From the NCBI RefSeq assembly GCF_008329945.1, contig NZ_CP035807.1, positions 186,001 to 250,000 of the forward strand: DNA of 64,000 bases. The letters are read 5' to 3'. Positions 12,059 through 20,895 of the stretch are shown piece by piece. Position 1 is the stretch's first letter. Every line of letters starts with the position of its first letter. A program made the position numbers and the translations under genes. This stretch comes from Thiospirochaeta perfilievii (lineage in GTDB: Bacteria; Spirochaetota; Spirochaetia; DSM-2461). A model generated the notes under the pieces. The model saw only the letters and a list, made by a program, of their open reading frames with translations, ran no database searches and was not told the DNA's origin.

Positions 12059-12088
12059 TTATTAATAATATTTATTACCTATAAAATT

Positions 12089-13336
12089 CTATTTATTGTT
12101 ATTATTTTTAATTGGTAGAGTTATTCCGTATTTATAAAATTGTACAAATTGCTTAATAGTTTTATTTTTGATTTTATCAACTTCTATTTCTTGATTCCCA
12201 TTGTCCATATCTGGGTATATAATTAGACAATCTAAATGTGGTATAGGTTGAGTAATATCAATATCCAACTGCTTTATTACTTCGTAATCCCTTGCATATC
12301 CACTTAATTGTCGAATATTATCTTTATCCCATTTATCATTACAATAAACCTCTTTGTATTTTGCATCGATAACTGTTTTTTGTGAAATATGAAGATAATC
12401 TAGCTCTGTACGTCCAGAACCTAAGGCTTTAGCCAAAATATCCTTGCCATAGGCTTTATCTAATTTAGTTAATACATACATTTCAAATAGTAGAGACATA
12501 TCTATATAGAACGGAGGGAACTTCTCTTCTTTGTTATCTTCAGAATTATGAATTGAATAGGAAAATCTTTTTAGTATCATCTCTGCGACTTTAAGTGTTT
12601 CATTATACTCTTTATAAAGAGAGTTTGTTGTTATTCTTTTTAAATCACTTAAAGTTACACTATCTGAAACTCCATAAAAGGCTGGATGTATATAGTTATA
12701 TAAATTTACTATTTCTGCATGACTATTATGATGATTTTTTATATAGCTAAAAACAAAGTTTAATGTCTTCTTTAATATACGATTTTCTGTACAATCTATA
12801 GAATAATCCTGATAACGGCAGATATTTCTATCCATTCTTTTTTTTAAAATATTAATCTTAATATTCTGGTTAATTAATAACTTTCCTTTAATTTTTGACT
12901 TAAGATTCTCTTCGATCCATATATAATCTCTTTTTAATCCCTTTTGTACTATTTTTTTTAATAACGTTAAAAAGTGAATAATTATTAGTGGGGTTAATTC
13001 AAAAGTGTTCGCAGGCAACGGTATAGGATCTTTTGTGAAGTCTATTGAATAGATATCTGAAACTGTACTTGTGGTTCTTGGATTTTTAAGGCATTCTAGG
13101 AACATTGTAAGATAATCAATGTTTTCAATTTTAGGCTCTACTATTAAAGCATTGACACCCTCTGTTAACCATTGTGTTCCTATAAAATAACCAACATCAT
13201 ATTTAGATGAAAGACCAAGAAGAGTAGGAATATCATTTTTATATGATAGTTCCAACCCTAAATTCTTTAGTTTATCAGTATCTGTATCACTAAAACCAGA
13301 GTGTTCCATAGTTCTGAAGACTGTAATACCATTCAT
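12089..13336 (-). CDS. mcrC: McrC-like nuclease subunit of McrBC
   Basis: A 415-residue McrC homologue: N-terminal DUF2357-like segment, and near the C-terminus the PD-(D/E)XK core TELDYLHISQKTVIDAKYKEVY, with the aspartate and D-A-K catalytic trio. With McrB it forms a type IV modification-dependent restriction enzyme that cuts methylated foreign DNA after GTP-driven translocation. Start overlaps the mcrB stop by one base (ATGA-type junction), typical of this operon. Confidence 0.9.
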   Translation of the reverse strand: MNGITVFRTMEHSGFSDTDTDKLKNLGLELSYKNDIPTLLGLSSKYDVGYFIGTQWLTEGVNALIVEPKIENIDYLTMFLECLKNPRTTSTVSDIYSIDFTKDPIPLPANTFELTPLIIIHFLTLLKKIVQKGLKRDYIWIEENLKSKIKGKLLINQNIKINILKKRMDRNICRYQDYSIDCTENRILKKTLNFVFSYIKNHHNSHAEIVNLYNYIHPAFYGVSDSVTLSDLKRITTNSLYKEYNETLKVAEMILKRFSYSIHNSEDNKEEKFPPFYIDMSLLFEMYVLTKLDKAYGKDILAKALGSGRTELDYLHISQKTVIDAKYKEVYCNDKWDKDNIRQLSGYARDYEVIKQLDIDITQPIPHLDCLIIYPDMDNGNQEIEVDKIKNKTIKQFVQFYKYGITLPIKNNNNK

Positions 13337-14928
13337 TATAGTATAATGTCCTCTATCTCTTTATAATCTCCATTTTCATTTGGAGTTAATATAAGGATAC
13401 CATCTTTTACATACTCTCTTAATAGCGGTTTTATTTCATACTTAAGTTTTAGTTCTAAATCTTCTTTAGTTTTAGCCATAAAATAACTATGACCAATCAT
13501 TAGATCATGTTTATCAAAGTCGGGAGAAATATTCTCCATTACTTCTTCTATTTCTTCAAATAATTTTATTGCAATATCACTAGGAGCATTATTATCTGCT
13601 AGTTGTGTATAATAATTTTCTATTGCAGATTTATGAGACTGTAGTGTTATAAAGGAAAATCGTCTTCTAATTGCATAGTCTATATGACCAACACTTCGGT
13701 CCGCAGTGTTCATTGTTCCAATTATGTATAGGTTTGAAGGTATACCAAATGGCTCATCTTCAGGTGAGTAAGGTAGTTTAACTCTTAATTCATTTTCTTC
13801 ACCGATTCTTTTATCACTCTCTAATAGGGTAATTAACTCACCTAAAACTTTTGATATATTACCTCTATTTATCTCATCGATTATTAATATATATGGTTTT
13901 GGAGCCTCTACAGTTTCAACTTGTATTATTTGTTTATCAATCAAGTGTTGTGCTAAAACTCTTGCATAGCTATAGTTTGTCTTTCTTGATTTAATTCCAT
14001 GTATATAACTAATTACTGTATTTACATTGAATCTATAACTTGAGTTAAACTCTTCCTGCTTCTCTAGTTTGAATGAGATATTTGTATTACCTTCTTTATA
14101 ATCAAGGACAAAACTTGTGTCAGCGGATTTTGCATATTCCTTGTCTTTATTTTTTAATACATATTCAAATATTTTTTCTTGTAAATCAAAATCACTTAGT
14201 GGTGTTGCAATTTTACTTTGTGCTTTATTGCACATCTCTTTAAATATACCTGGCTTAACATTATACGTTACATCACCTTCATCTGTTATCTCCGGTTTAA
14301 GACCTTCAACAAACTCTTCATAATCCATAGATTGATGAAATGTAGTAAAAGCAATTCTACCTTCTTCAACAGCCTTTTGGTAATCTGCCATTATTTCTTT
14401 ACGATTATCATATTTTTTACTTTCATTTATCAGATTCATTGCAATCTCAGCAGATATATATGTTTTACCAGTACCTGGAGCACCTTGTAATATTATTTGT
14501 TTTTTATGTTTTAATACTTTTTTTGCTTCTAATATATTTTTATTCATTAATAATTCCTTATGCCAATTTATAATAATTTTTGAAGTAGGTGCATCATAGT
14601 TTCCACACCTTTTTAATGTACCCCTTGGATCTGGTAATATCAAATTAGGATTATTATTCCAATCTAAAACTTTTACATTCCTCCGCAAATTAAACCATAT
14701 ATCGCTATTATCTTCTTCATAATATGAGTCACTTGTAACCTCAGTAAGTGCTATTAGTTTTCCACCTCTTTTTATTGCTACTATATCTCCAATCTTCATT
14801 GTCTCTTCAAAAAATTCTACTTCAGTTTTATCATCACCTAGACCAATGATTCCTAGTTCACTTAAAACTTCTTTCTCATTTACTGATCCTTGTTCATTTG
14901 GATGTATTTGCATATGCCAATAGTTCAT
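13336..14928 (-). CDS. mcrB: McrB-like GTPase with N-terminal EVE-type domain
   Basis: A 530-residue AAA+ protein. Residues 1-110 look like an EVE/PUA-like modified-base reader (HMQIHPNEQGSVNEKEVL, IGDIVAIKRGGKLIALTEV). The motor has Walker A GAPGTGKT (about 150), Walker B LIIDEINRGNISKVLGEL, the McrB sensor TMNTADRSVGHIDYAIRRRF and GHSYF near the end. It reads modified bases and drives McrC. A strong Shine-Dalgarno (AAAGGAG) precedes the start. Family assignment is secure; the recognised modification cannot be told from sequence. Confidence 0.92.
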   Translation of the reverse strand: MNYWHMQIHPNEQGSVNEKEVLSELGIIGLGDDKTEVEFFEETMKIGDIVAIKRGGKLIALTEVTSDSYYEEDNSDIWFNLRRNVKVLDWNNNPNLILPDPRGTLKRCGNYDAPTSKIIINWHKELLMNKNILEAKKVLKHKKQIILQGAPGTGKTYISAEIAMNLINESKKYDNRKEIMADYQKAVEEGRIAFTTFHQSMDYEEFVEGLKPEITDEGDVTYNVKPGIFKEMCNKAQSKIATPLSDFDLQEKIFEYVLKNKDKEYAKSADTSFVLDYKEGNTNISFKLEKQEEFNSSYRFNVNTVISYIHGIKSRKTNYSYARVLAQHLIDKQIIQVETVEAPKPYILIIDEINRGNISKVLGELITLLESDKRIGEENELRVKLPYSPEDEPFGIPSNLYIIGTMNTADRSVGHIDYAIRRRFSFITLQSHKSAIENYYTQLADNNAPSDIAIKLFEEIEEVMENISPDFDKHDLMIGHSYFMAKTKEDLELKLKYEIKPLLREYVKDGILILTPNENGDYKEIEDIIL

Positions 14929-14962
14929 TTTTTTTAACTCCTTTTTTTTGTATATTTTTTTA

Positions 14963-15171
14963 TTATTGCATACTTAGTCGAAACTTTATATTTAAATCTT
15001 CAACTGATAATTTGCCACTTATAACGCGAATTAAAAGTCTGTCACGAATAGTTTTTAAAATGGTATTTTATATGCTAGTAATCTTGTCAAATAGATCGTC
15101 TGAATTCGCTCTAAATGAGTGTAGTGTTCCCCATGACTATCTTCCAAATCTTTTAATTGTTCTGGATTCAT
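14963..15171 (-). pseudogene. Small protein resembling an HsdS C-terminal tail, frameshifted
   Basis: Reading begins MNPEQLKDLEDSHGEHYTHL after an AAAAGGA ribosome site and stops at KIPF, but one extra base in the short T/A run near 15057-15060 continues it to TIRDRLLIRVISGKLSVEDL and a stop at 14963, giving 69 residues in whole codons. The second half resembles the end of type I specificity subunits (RDxLLxxxxSGxxxVEDL). It sits 35 bp before mcrB on the same strand. It could be a remnant of an hsdS gene or a complete small partner. Confidence 0.5.
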
Positions 15172-15259
15172 ACCATCCTTTTAATATAAATATATTTTTA
15201 TTTAAATATTGTACACCGAAATATGTTTAATCAATATACATAAATTATTTTGATATGTG

Positions 15260-15282
15260 TGTGCGAACGGTTGGTTCGCACA
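15260..15282. repeat. Hairpin repeat family A, copy 2
   Basis: Nine-base perfect stem TGTGCGAAC / GTTCGCACA with loop GGTTG, the best-preserved copy. It lies between the stop of the zinc-ribbon gene and the small gene before mcrB. Confidence 0.65.
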
Positions 15283-15318
15283 AATTGGCATTATTAGATA
15301 TATTTTGATAATTACAGA

Positions 15319-15350
15319 ACAAACTACAGTACATATTTTAAGTAGTTTGT
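15319..15350 (-). terminator. Inverted repeat after the zinc-ribbon gene
   Basis: Arms ACAAACTAC and GTAGTTTGT around a 14-base loop, 18 bp past the stop of the minus-strand gene. Likely a terminator, although no long T-run follows. Confidence 0.45.
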
Positions 15351-15367
15351 CTTGTAGTTGTTTAATA

Positions 15368-16573
15368 TCAGCCATTCAGGCAAAAAGAACCTTCATCTAC
15401 ATAGTTTAGTTCTTCTTTAACCTTGTACAAAATAACTTCATCGCTTTCTTTTCCCTTAAGTTCTATATAGTTGATAAAAGCCTGCACTTCAGCTGAAAAT
15501 CTCTGATAGGACAGACTAATTCTAGATCTAATATCATCTAAATTAACCTTTTTAAAAGCAGAATTTTTAATTGGATTTAAAGTTTCAAATAATTTAAGTG
15601 ATGCAGAGTTTAAATCATAATCTGCAAAGCCTATAGCCACAATTTCTGATAACCATCTTTCTATTAAATCTGAATTCTCTATCTCTGGATCGATATCACC
15701 AACTCCAACTAATTGTTTTTCTATACTCTCTCTTAATAACTGTATAACTTTTGTTTCAATACTTTCTTGTGACACGTTGTTTTCTCCTATAATAATTTTA
15801 TAATTTCTATTTTTAAAATTTTCATTTTCCAAATTAATTACTGATTGTATATCCTGTTCTGATACATAACTAAAACCATATTTGTTGTTTAATTCTTCTT
15901 CTGTTGTGAATGGTTTAATTATCCATTTTAGACCTTCAGCTATACCCATGTTTAGTTGTATATTATTTGATTGACCTTTATTTACCTTTTCTCCTATGAC
16001 AGTGTTTATAAACATGAACATTTTTTGTATTGTATTTATGGATCTAATACCACTGTTAAAATTTGAGCCTGCATCACATGACCAGCAATATTCAGTATTA
16101 AAATGTTTTTTATTTTTACAGTTATTACAGGCAACAACATTAGGTCTTATTGAACCAATTTTACTTCTAAATGCTATTTCTTCCTTTGTTTCTTGTTTAT
16201 AAAAATTAAAGCTTGCAATAGCATTTTCTATCTCTTTTGGCTCTATATAATCAATTGAATCTTCCATAATCATTGTAGAGAATTCATGGAGAATAGAATT
16301 TATATTTCCATATGGTTCTAATACAAATTTTAATGCCTCAATAAATCCATTTTGCATTGTGATTATATATTGATCACTATTATGGTTGTCTTTAGCAATC
16401 TTTAAACCTTCATTTAAACTTAAAAACATGAGCACTATGTTATAAACTGGAAATGTCATGGGACTGTAATTTGAACCTGCATCACATTTAATGCAAATGC
16501 CAGTTTTTATATCAAGATTACGGCAACTGCTACACATAAATTCATCTGTATAGATATCATTATATTTATTCAT
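15368..16573 (-). CDS. Duplicated zinc-ribbon protein of unknown function
   Basis: A 401-residue protein with two copies of one module. Copy one (residues 14-75) has CSSCRNL...GICIKCDAGSN, copy two (about 149-210) has CNNCKNK...YCWSCDAGSN; each then has a hydrophobic helix with IVLMFLSLNEG or IQKMFMFINTV. Four CxxC pairs predict two zinc sites. The C-terminal 150 residues are helical and unique. It is the last gene of the co-oriented cluster that begins with the dnaE-like gene. No family is recognised. A good Shine-Dalgarno (GAGGAG) fixes the start. Confidence 0.7.
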   Translation of the reverse strand: MNKYNDIYTDEFMCSSCRNLDIKTGICIKCDAGSNYSPMTFPVYNIVLMFLSLNEGLKIAKDNHNSDQYIITMQNGFIEALKFVLEPYGNINSILHEFSTMIMEDSIDYIEPKEIENAIASFNFYKQETKEEIAFRSKIGSIRPNVVACNNCKNKKHFNTEYCWSCDAGSNFNSGIRSINTIQKMFMFINTVIGEKVNKGQSNNIQLNMGIAEGLKWIIKPFTTEEELNNKYGFSYVSEQDIQSVINLENENFKNRNYKIIIGENNVSQESIETKVIQLLRESIEKQLVGVGDIDPEIENSDLIERWLSEIVAIGFADYDLNSASLKLFETLNPIKNSAFKKVNLDDIRSRISLSYQRFSAEVQAFINYIELKGKESDEVILYKVKEELNYVDEGSFCLNG

Positions 16574-16665
16574 TTTTAACTCCTCGATTATTATATTTAT
16601 AATATGATTTTTTTAATATCATTTTTAAGATTTTTATCCCAGATCAAGCACTGTCAATTATTGGA

Positions 16666-17439
16666 TCAATATCTGTTTATACTCAAATAATTTTCCTTCA
16701 TAATTTTTCTAATATAAATAGAAACGGATTTTGCTAACAACATTAGAATAAAATGAAATATAAAGATTTCAAGAATCATTGGGATAATATATATCTTTAA
16801 ATTGTGAACAAATGTTGTGTTGAATTGTAAAGTCTCAATTAAAGATCTAACAACTATTGTTACTCCTGTTATTATTGACCCAAACGTTGATGATAAAGTT
16901 ATAAAATTTACAACCCCATCCAAAGCAAAGAATAAATTTACTTGTTTTTGTAAAGTTATTTTTTTATCCCTTTCTTCATCTTCAGTTATTACACCTGAAT
17001 TATAATCAACCTCAATAGACATCTGCCTACCAGGCAAAGCATCAATATTGAATCTAGCACAAACTTCAATTATTTTTCTTGTAGAAGATAGAACAAAAAC
17101 CGATAAAACTGACATAATGAAACCAATAATCAATATAACAAAGTAGTTAACGATATAGTCTGTGTACGTACTAACAGTTACAGAACCGATAGTTGATATA
17201 AAATAAATAAATTTTATTTTAATAGCTACAACTACTAACAAATCTAAAAAAAACAGTGTTGGCGCAATTGTTATTGGAATTTTATTTGATATTTTAAAGC
17301 CTATAGTAATTACAATAAGAATAGTTAAAGCCATTCCAATTAACAGCTTAAACATTTCAATAGTTTGTGGTGTTGTAAGTATCAAGCTAAAAATAATGAC
17401 TATACCTATAATTAATTGTATCTTTAGTAATTTATTCAT
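16666..17439 (-). CDS. Degenerate FlhA-like membrane domain (export-gate N-terminal half)
   Basis: A 257-residue membrane protein with about six hydrophobic helices. Residues about 125-190 carry the FHIPEP signature of FlhA/LcrD export-gate proteins: EVCARFNIDALPGRQMSIEV followed by DYNSGVITEDEERDKK and FFALDGVVNFI, aligning with the cytoplasmic loop EVAARFTLDAMPGKQMAID of FlhA. The normal FlhA membrane domain is about 330 residues; here the first helices are short and the conserved charged loop is altered. No cytoplasmic domain is attached, but a separate FlhA-C-like gene lies 1.2 kb upstream. So FlhA appears split in two. Identity is from pattern matching; function as an export gate is doubtful. 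Confidence 0.7.
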   Translation of the reverse strand: MNKLLKIQLIIGIVIIFSLILTTPQTIEMFKLLIGMALTILIVITIGFKISNKIPITIAPTLFFLDLLVVVAIKIKFIYFISTIGSVTVSTYTDYIVNYFVILIIGFIMSVLSVFVLSSTRKIIEVCARFNIDALPGRQMSIEVDYNSGVITEDEERDKKITLQKQVNLFFALDGVVNFITLSSTFGSIITGVTIVVRSLIETLQFNTTFVHNLKIYIIPMILEIFIFHFILMLLAKSVSIYIRKIMKENYLSINRY

Positions 17440-17511
17440 TTTTACTCCTCGTTAATTAACTGAGACAAGCAAATGTCTCTTATAAAAATTCATATACTTA
17501 TATATGATTAT

Positions 17512-18012
17512 CTATCTAACCTTAAACTCTAAGGCAATATTTGCTGCTGCTCTTGCATCACTTAGTGCTTCATGGTGATTTAATTGAATATTAAAATGTT
17601 TTGAAACTGTAGAAAGTTGGTGATTTTCAAGACGTGGCAGATATTTTCTTGCAGCTCTTAAAGTACAGTAGACTGTAGGTAAATTTGTCTTTATATCATA
17701 AAAATCGAGTAAACTATTTAATACTCCAAAATCAAAATGGGCATTATGGGCAACAATTACAGGAGTGTTTATTATATAACCTGATATAGTTTCCCATAAT
17801 TCTTTAAATGTGGGTGCATTTTTAACCATTTCTTTGGTAATTCCGTGTATATTATCAGTAAACTCTTTTAGAAAATAATCCGGTTCTGGTGGTTTTATAT
17901 AGCTTGAAAATTCTTTAATTATTTTACCATTCTCCACAACGATAATACCTATTTGGCAGGCACTGGTTTTAACTTTATTTGCTGTTTCAAAATCAATTGC
18001 TGTAAATGTCAT
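17512..18012 (-). CDS. DnaQ-like DEDDh 3'-5' exonuclease
   Basis: A 166-residue exonuclease domain with all DEDDh residues: FTAIDFETAN (D, E), NAHFDFGVL (D), and HEALSDARAAA (H, D). The family removes nucleotides from DNA or RNA 3' ends and includes the epsilon proofreading subunit and RNase T. No clamp-binding tail is present. It lies inside the FlhA-like/DnaE-like cluster, 42 bp after the broken secreted gene, with ATGGAGAA before its start. Its proximity to a DnaE paralogue invites the idea of a DnaE-DnaQ pair, which is untested. Confidence 0.9.
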   Translation of the reverse strand: MTFTAIDFETANKVKTSACQIGIIVVENGKIIKEFSSYIKPPEPDYFLKEFTDNIHGITKEMVKNAPTFKELWETISGYIINTPVIVAHNAHFDFGVLNSLLDFYDIKTNLPTVYCTLRAARKYLPRLENHQLSTVSKHFNIQLNHHEALSDARAAANIALEFKVR

Positions 18013-18054
18013 ATTTTCTCCATTGATTAGCCATTTTTATTATTAAATTAAAAA

Positions 18055-18601
18055 TCAATTAAACAAATCTTTTTTATTTTTTTCAATTTCCGCAAGTTTC
18101 TGATATTCGGTGATAGATTCTTCATCAAAAATTGATTTAAGCTTATTTAGTTCCTTCATACTGAATGTTAAGGCAGAACCAAACTCACCATTATTTACAT
18201 CATCCACAGATCTATATCTGTAGGAATAGATAGCTACCAACATCACCATTAATTTCACTTATGAAAAACATATAATTTATAAATGTGGGAGAAGCTTCCC
18301 AATTACCACCCCAATTATAAAATGCCATTTGTTCATAATAATTATTAAGTTCGTTTACATATTTTGACATTTTATTAATTTTATTTGCCTCTGCAACTTT
18401 ATTCCACTCAATAGCTTTATTAATGACATTAAGGAATTCCACTCTGCGATCATTATCAAATGAGAATGCAATAGTTCCATAAAGATCCTGGCCCTCTAGT
18501 GCATTATTTAGACACTCAATTGTTCCAACTTCTATTTCAATACTCCAGGTAGCTAGCTGAACTAATGTAATAAAGATACTGATAAATAACATTTTTTTCA
18601 T
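18055..18601 (-). pseudogene. Secreted protein broken by a 4-bp tandem duplication
   Basis: Starts with a signal peptide (MKKMLFISIFITLVQLATWS) and reads to a stop just after GDVGSYLFLQI. A second frame continues YSYRYRSVDDVNNGEFGSAL to 18055. The break lies at (ATAG)2, 18226-18233; removing one four-base copy gives GDVGSYSYRYRSVDD and a 180-residue protein. This is a real slipped-strand event, unlike the homopolymer breaks elsewhere. No family recognised. Confidence 0.7.
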
Positions 18602-18641
18602 AATTTTTTTCTCCTAATTTTTTCGTATTATTAATATTTTC

Positions 18642-19808
18642 TTACTGACTAAGGTAGGCTTTTATTTTTTTAATTAAAAAGTTTACACCTTTTGAATTTG
18701 ATGAGTTTTCAATTAATATTTCTAATATGCTTATAATATTTCTAATTGATATTTGCTCTTTTAATAACCCTTTAAGCACCTGGAGAATATCGCTAATGGT
18801 ATACTCTTTATCTGTTTCTTCTAAAATAGCTGGGTAATTAACCTTTAAAGTATCCATTATATTTACCACGTCCTGTAAACCTAATAATTCATGGGCATAA
18901 TTATGAATAATCTCATCTAAATGAGTAGCAATAATCGAAGGTGTATCGGCTACGGTATAACCTTCCACCTCGGCAAAAACTCTTATATCTTCAGTTATCC
19001 AGATTGCAGGAAGACCAAAAGCTGGATCTTTAGTCTTCGTACCTATTAACTTTTTCCTCTTTCCACCGGGATTTATTGCAAGATACTGACCTAAATTTAT
19101 TTCACCCCTTCCAACTACAAAACCATTAAGTTTAATGATGTATTCTGAAGGATTAATTTTAATATTTTCCATAATTCTAATTTCTGGAACTGGTAAACCT
19201 AAACTCATAACAGTTTCATGTCTTATTTTGTTTATTCTGTCTAAAAGTTCTGAACCATACTCTTTGTCTATTAGTGGAATTAACCCATAGCCAAGGTCCA
19301 AACTTAATGGATCAATTGGAGTAAAGGAAGTTACATTATGCTTATCTTCAATAGAATCGAGTAACTTTTCTTCTATACATGATTGTAAATAATCCTTTCC
19401 TATATCACCTAATAAGGTTAATTTTTTCCACAGAACATCGATTATCCCTGGCTCTATATTTTGTCCATGCCCTATACCTCTAATTTTAGTAATTGTTCCA
19501 TTGGTAAGCTTTATTAAAATTCTGGGAATGGAGGCTTCCATATTCAGGTCATTAGAATAATAGATGAGATATTCACCTTCTAATAATTGTTCAGTAACTG
19601 ATGTTTCAGCACAAATACAGTAAGATTTTCTCTCAAAAGTTTTTTTATTAAGTAGCCCTTCTTGAAAAACACATTTATATTCTAGAAACTGATCCCAGTT
19701 AGTATTTTTACCCTTTAAAGAATTAACGAATGTTAATTGATCAGATTCATTGTTGTAGCTTATCCAGATACCATTTGTTATATTTAATTCATCTTCTGTA
19801 TTGTTCAT
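18642..19808 (-). CDS. Soluble FlhA cytoplasmic-domain homologue
   Basis: About 388 residues from ATG at 19808 (a longer GTG start at 19847 would fall inside the operator dyad). The first 165 residues are not recognised. From SLDLGYGLIPLID on it matches FlhA-C step by step: LLDRINKIRHETVMSLGLPV, EYIIKLNGFVVGRGEINLG, TKDPAFGLPAIWITEDIRV, GYTVADTPSIIATHLDEII, ELLGLQDVVNIMDTLK, then IRNIISILEIL. There is no transmembrane segment, so the chaperone/substrate-docking ring domain is free in the cytoplasm. A separate gene at 16666 carries the membrane half. It may bind export chaperones or be a repurposed oligomerisation ring. Confidence 0.85.
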   Translation of the reverse strand: MNNTEDELNITNGIWISYNNESDQLTFVNSLKGKNTNWDQFLEYKCVFQEGLLNKKTFERKSYCICAETSVTEQLLEGEYLIYYSNDLNMEASIPRILIKLTNGTITKIRGIGHGQNIEPGIIDVLWKKLTLLGDIGKDYLQSCIEEKLLDSIEDKHNVTSFTPIDPLSLDLGYGLIPLIDKEYGSELLDRINKIRHETVMSLGLPVPEIRIMENIKINPSEYIIKLNGFVVGRGEINLGQYLAINPGGKRKKLIGTKTKDPAFGLPAIWITEDIRVFAEVEGYTVADTPSIIATHLDEIIHNYAHELLGLQDVVNIMDTLKVNYPAILEETDKEYTISDILQVLKGLLKEQISIRNIISILEILIENSSNSKGVNFLIKKIKAYLSQ

Positions 19809-19830
19809 AATAGAATAATAAAATGTGGTA

Positions 19831-19851
19831 ATGACAAATACTGTCACCTAT
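19831..19851. promoter_or_regulatory. Operator-like dyad before the FlhA-C-like gene
   Basis: TGACAAATACTGTCA is a dyad (TGACA-N5-TGTCA) followed by CCTAT; 18 of 21 positions match the site at 26198-26218. On the minus strand a TATATA box lies just upstream and the start codon about 22 bases downstream, so a bound repressor would block transcription. The adjacent WYL regulator is the obvious candidate binder. Confidence 0.6.
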
Positions 19852-19880
19852 ATAAAAATAATTAAAAAAATTAAATATAT

Positions 19881-20822
19881 CTATTCATACTTCTCAAGAA
19901 GTCTATTTGCATGCCAAAGAATTGATTCTATTACTCTATCGGATTCTAAAACTGTTATATGGTCTCCAAAAGTAATAGTCCATCTTGCAAACTCTTGAAG
20001 ATTATGGACTTGTAAACTGAAAATATGTTTACCATTTTCATTTATATATTGTTGTGTAGAGTGTAAAGGTTGGGATAATAGTTTTAAATACATGGAATCG
20101 TCAACCTCAAACTTAACATCATCCTCAAATTCTTGTGGACCACTAACAAAAGTACCCCAACGGTTATTAATATATGCTAACTTCTCTCCAATTAAAATTT
20201 TGTTGTTACATTTATCCTTGGGAGTAATATTAACAATCTTACTAATAACAAAGTTTAATATTTTTTCATATCCATCATTAAAACAATAAAGATTGAGATA
20301 CTCTGTCCCAGTATTTGAAATGATTCTTAGAGGTAGGATTAGGTAAGTTTTAATATTTCCTTCTTTATTATATTCGACCTCTAATATTCTATTTTGAATA
20401 AGAGCATCTAAAAGGTGTTTTAGGATCTTGTCATTAATATAATGTGCCCTATTTAATTTGGGAGCAATTTTATTCAATATATCATTTTTGAATATATTAT
20501 TACTGGTTAAAGTTTGACCAAATGGAGATGTTTGAATAGCAGCGATAGTATACATATTATCAATACCTTTTAGCGTATCAAGGAAATTTGTATCGTATAG
20601 TCGATAACCTTCCCTACCACTCTCTATTAAACCAATTCCTCCCTCTTCAAAAGGAATATTAATATCATTTATATATCTAAATACTGTTCGCTTGTTTACA
20701 CCTAACATATCAGCAATCTCTTGACCTGTCATCCAACTATATTGAGATAATTTGGCAAGAATCCTCATCATACGTTCAAATTTATTGCCCTCTTTTTCTG
20801 CCACTATAACCTCCAGGATCAA
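19881..20822 (-). CDS. WYL-domain transcriptional regulator
   Basis: A 313-residue regulator: N-terminal winged helix (RMMRILAKLSQYSWMTGQEI, then NKRTVFRYINDI as recognition helix) followed by a WYL-type ligand domain (about 130-220, with ILPLRIISNTGTEYLNLYCF) and a WCX-like C-terminus. Such proteins commonly sense nucleic-acid or nucleotide ligands and control defence or DNA-damage genes. It lies between the two genes that carry the shared dyad, 73 bp after the dnaE-like gene. The start is uncertain between 20822 and an internal methionine a few codons in. Confidence 0.85.
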   Translation of the reverse strand: MILEVIVAEKEGNKFERMMRILAKLSQYSWMTGQEIADMLGVNKRTVFRYINDINIPFEEGGIGLIESGREGYRLYDTNFLDTLKGIDNMYTIAAIQTSPFGQTLTSNNIFKNDILNKIAPKLNRAHYINDKILKHLLDALIQNRILEVEYNKEGNIKTYLILPLRIISNTGTEYLNLYCFNDGYEKILNFVISKIVNITPKDKCNNKILIGEKLAYINNRWGTFVSGPQEFEDDVKFEVDDSMYLKLLSQPLHSTQQYINENGKHIFSLQVHNLQEFARWTITFGDHITVLESDRVIESILWHANRLLEKYE

Positions 20823-20895
20823 ATAATAATTATAACTTTAATTTATCATGGATAAGAATAATTTACTATTTATGGTTTTTTTATTCATTAAAAAA

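Noticed and set aside
15260-15282. Hairpin GCGAAC...GTTCGC as a LexA box of the Gram-positive type
   Set aside because: The spacer is five bases, not four, and the three copies are not at promoters of repair genes; a structured repeat is a better reading.
18642-19847. GTG at 19847 as the start of the FlhA-C-like gene
   Set aside because: It lies inside the operator dyad and adds residues with no similarity; ATG at 19808 is preferred.
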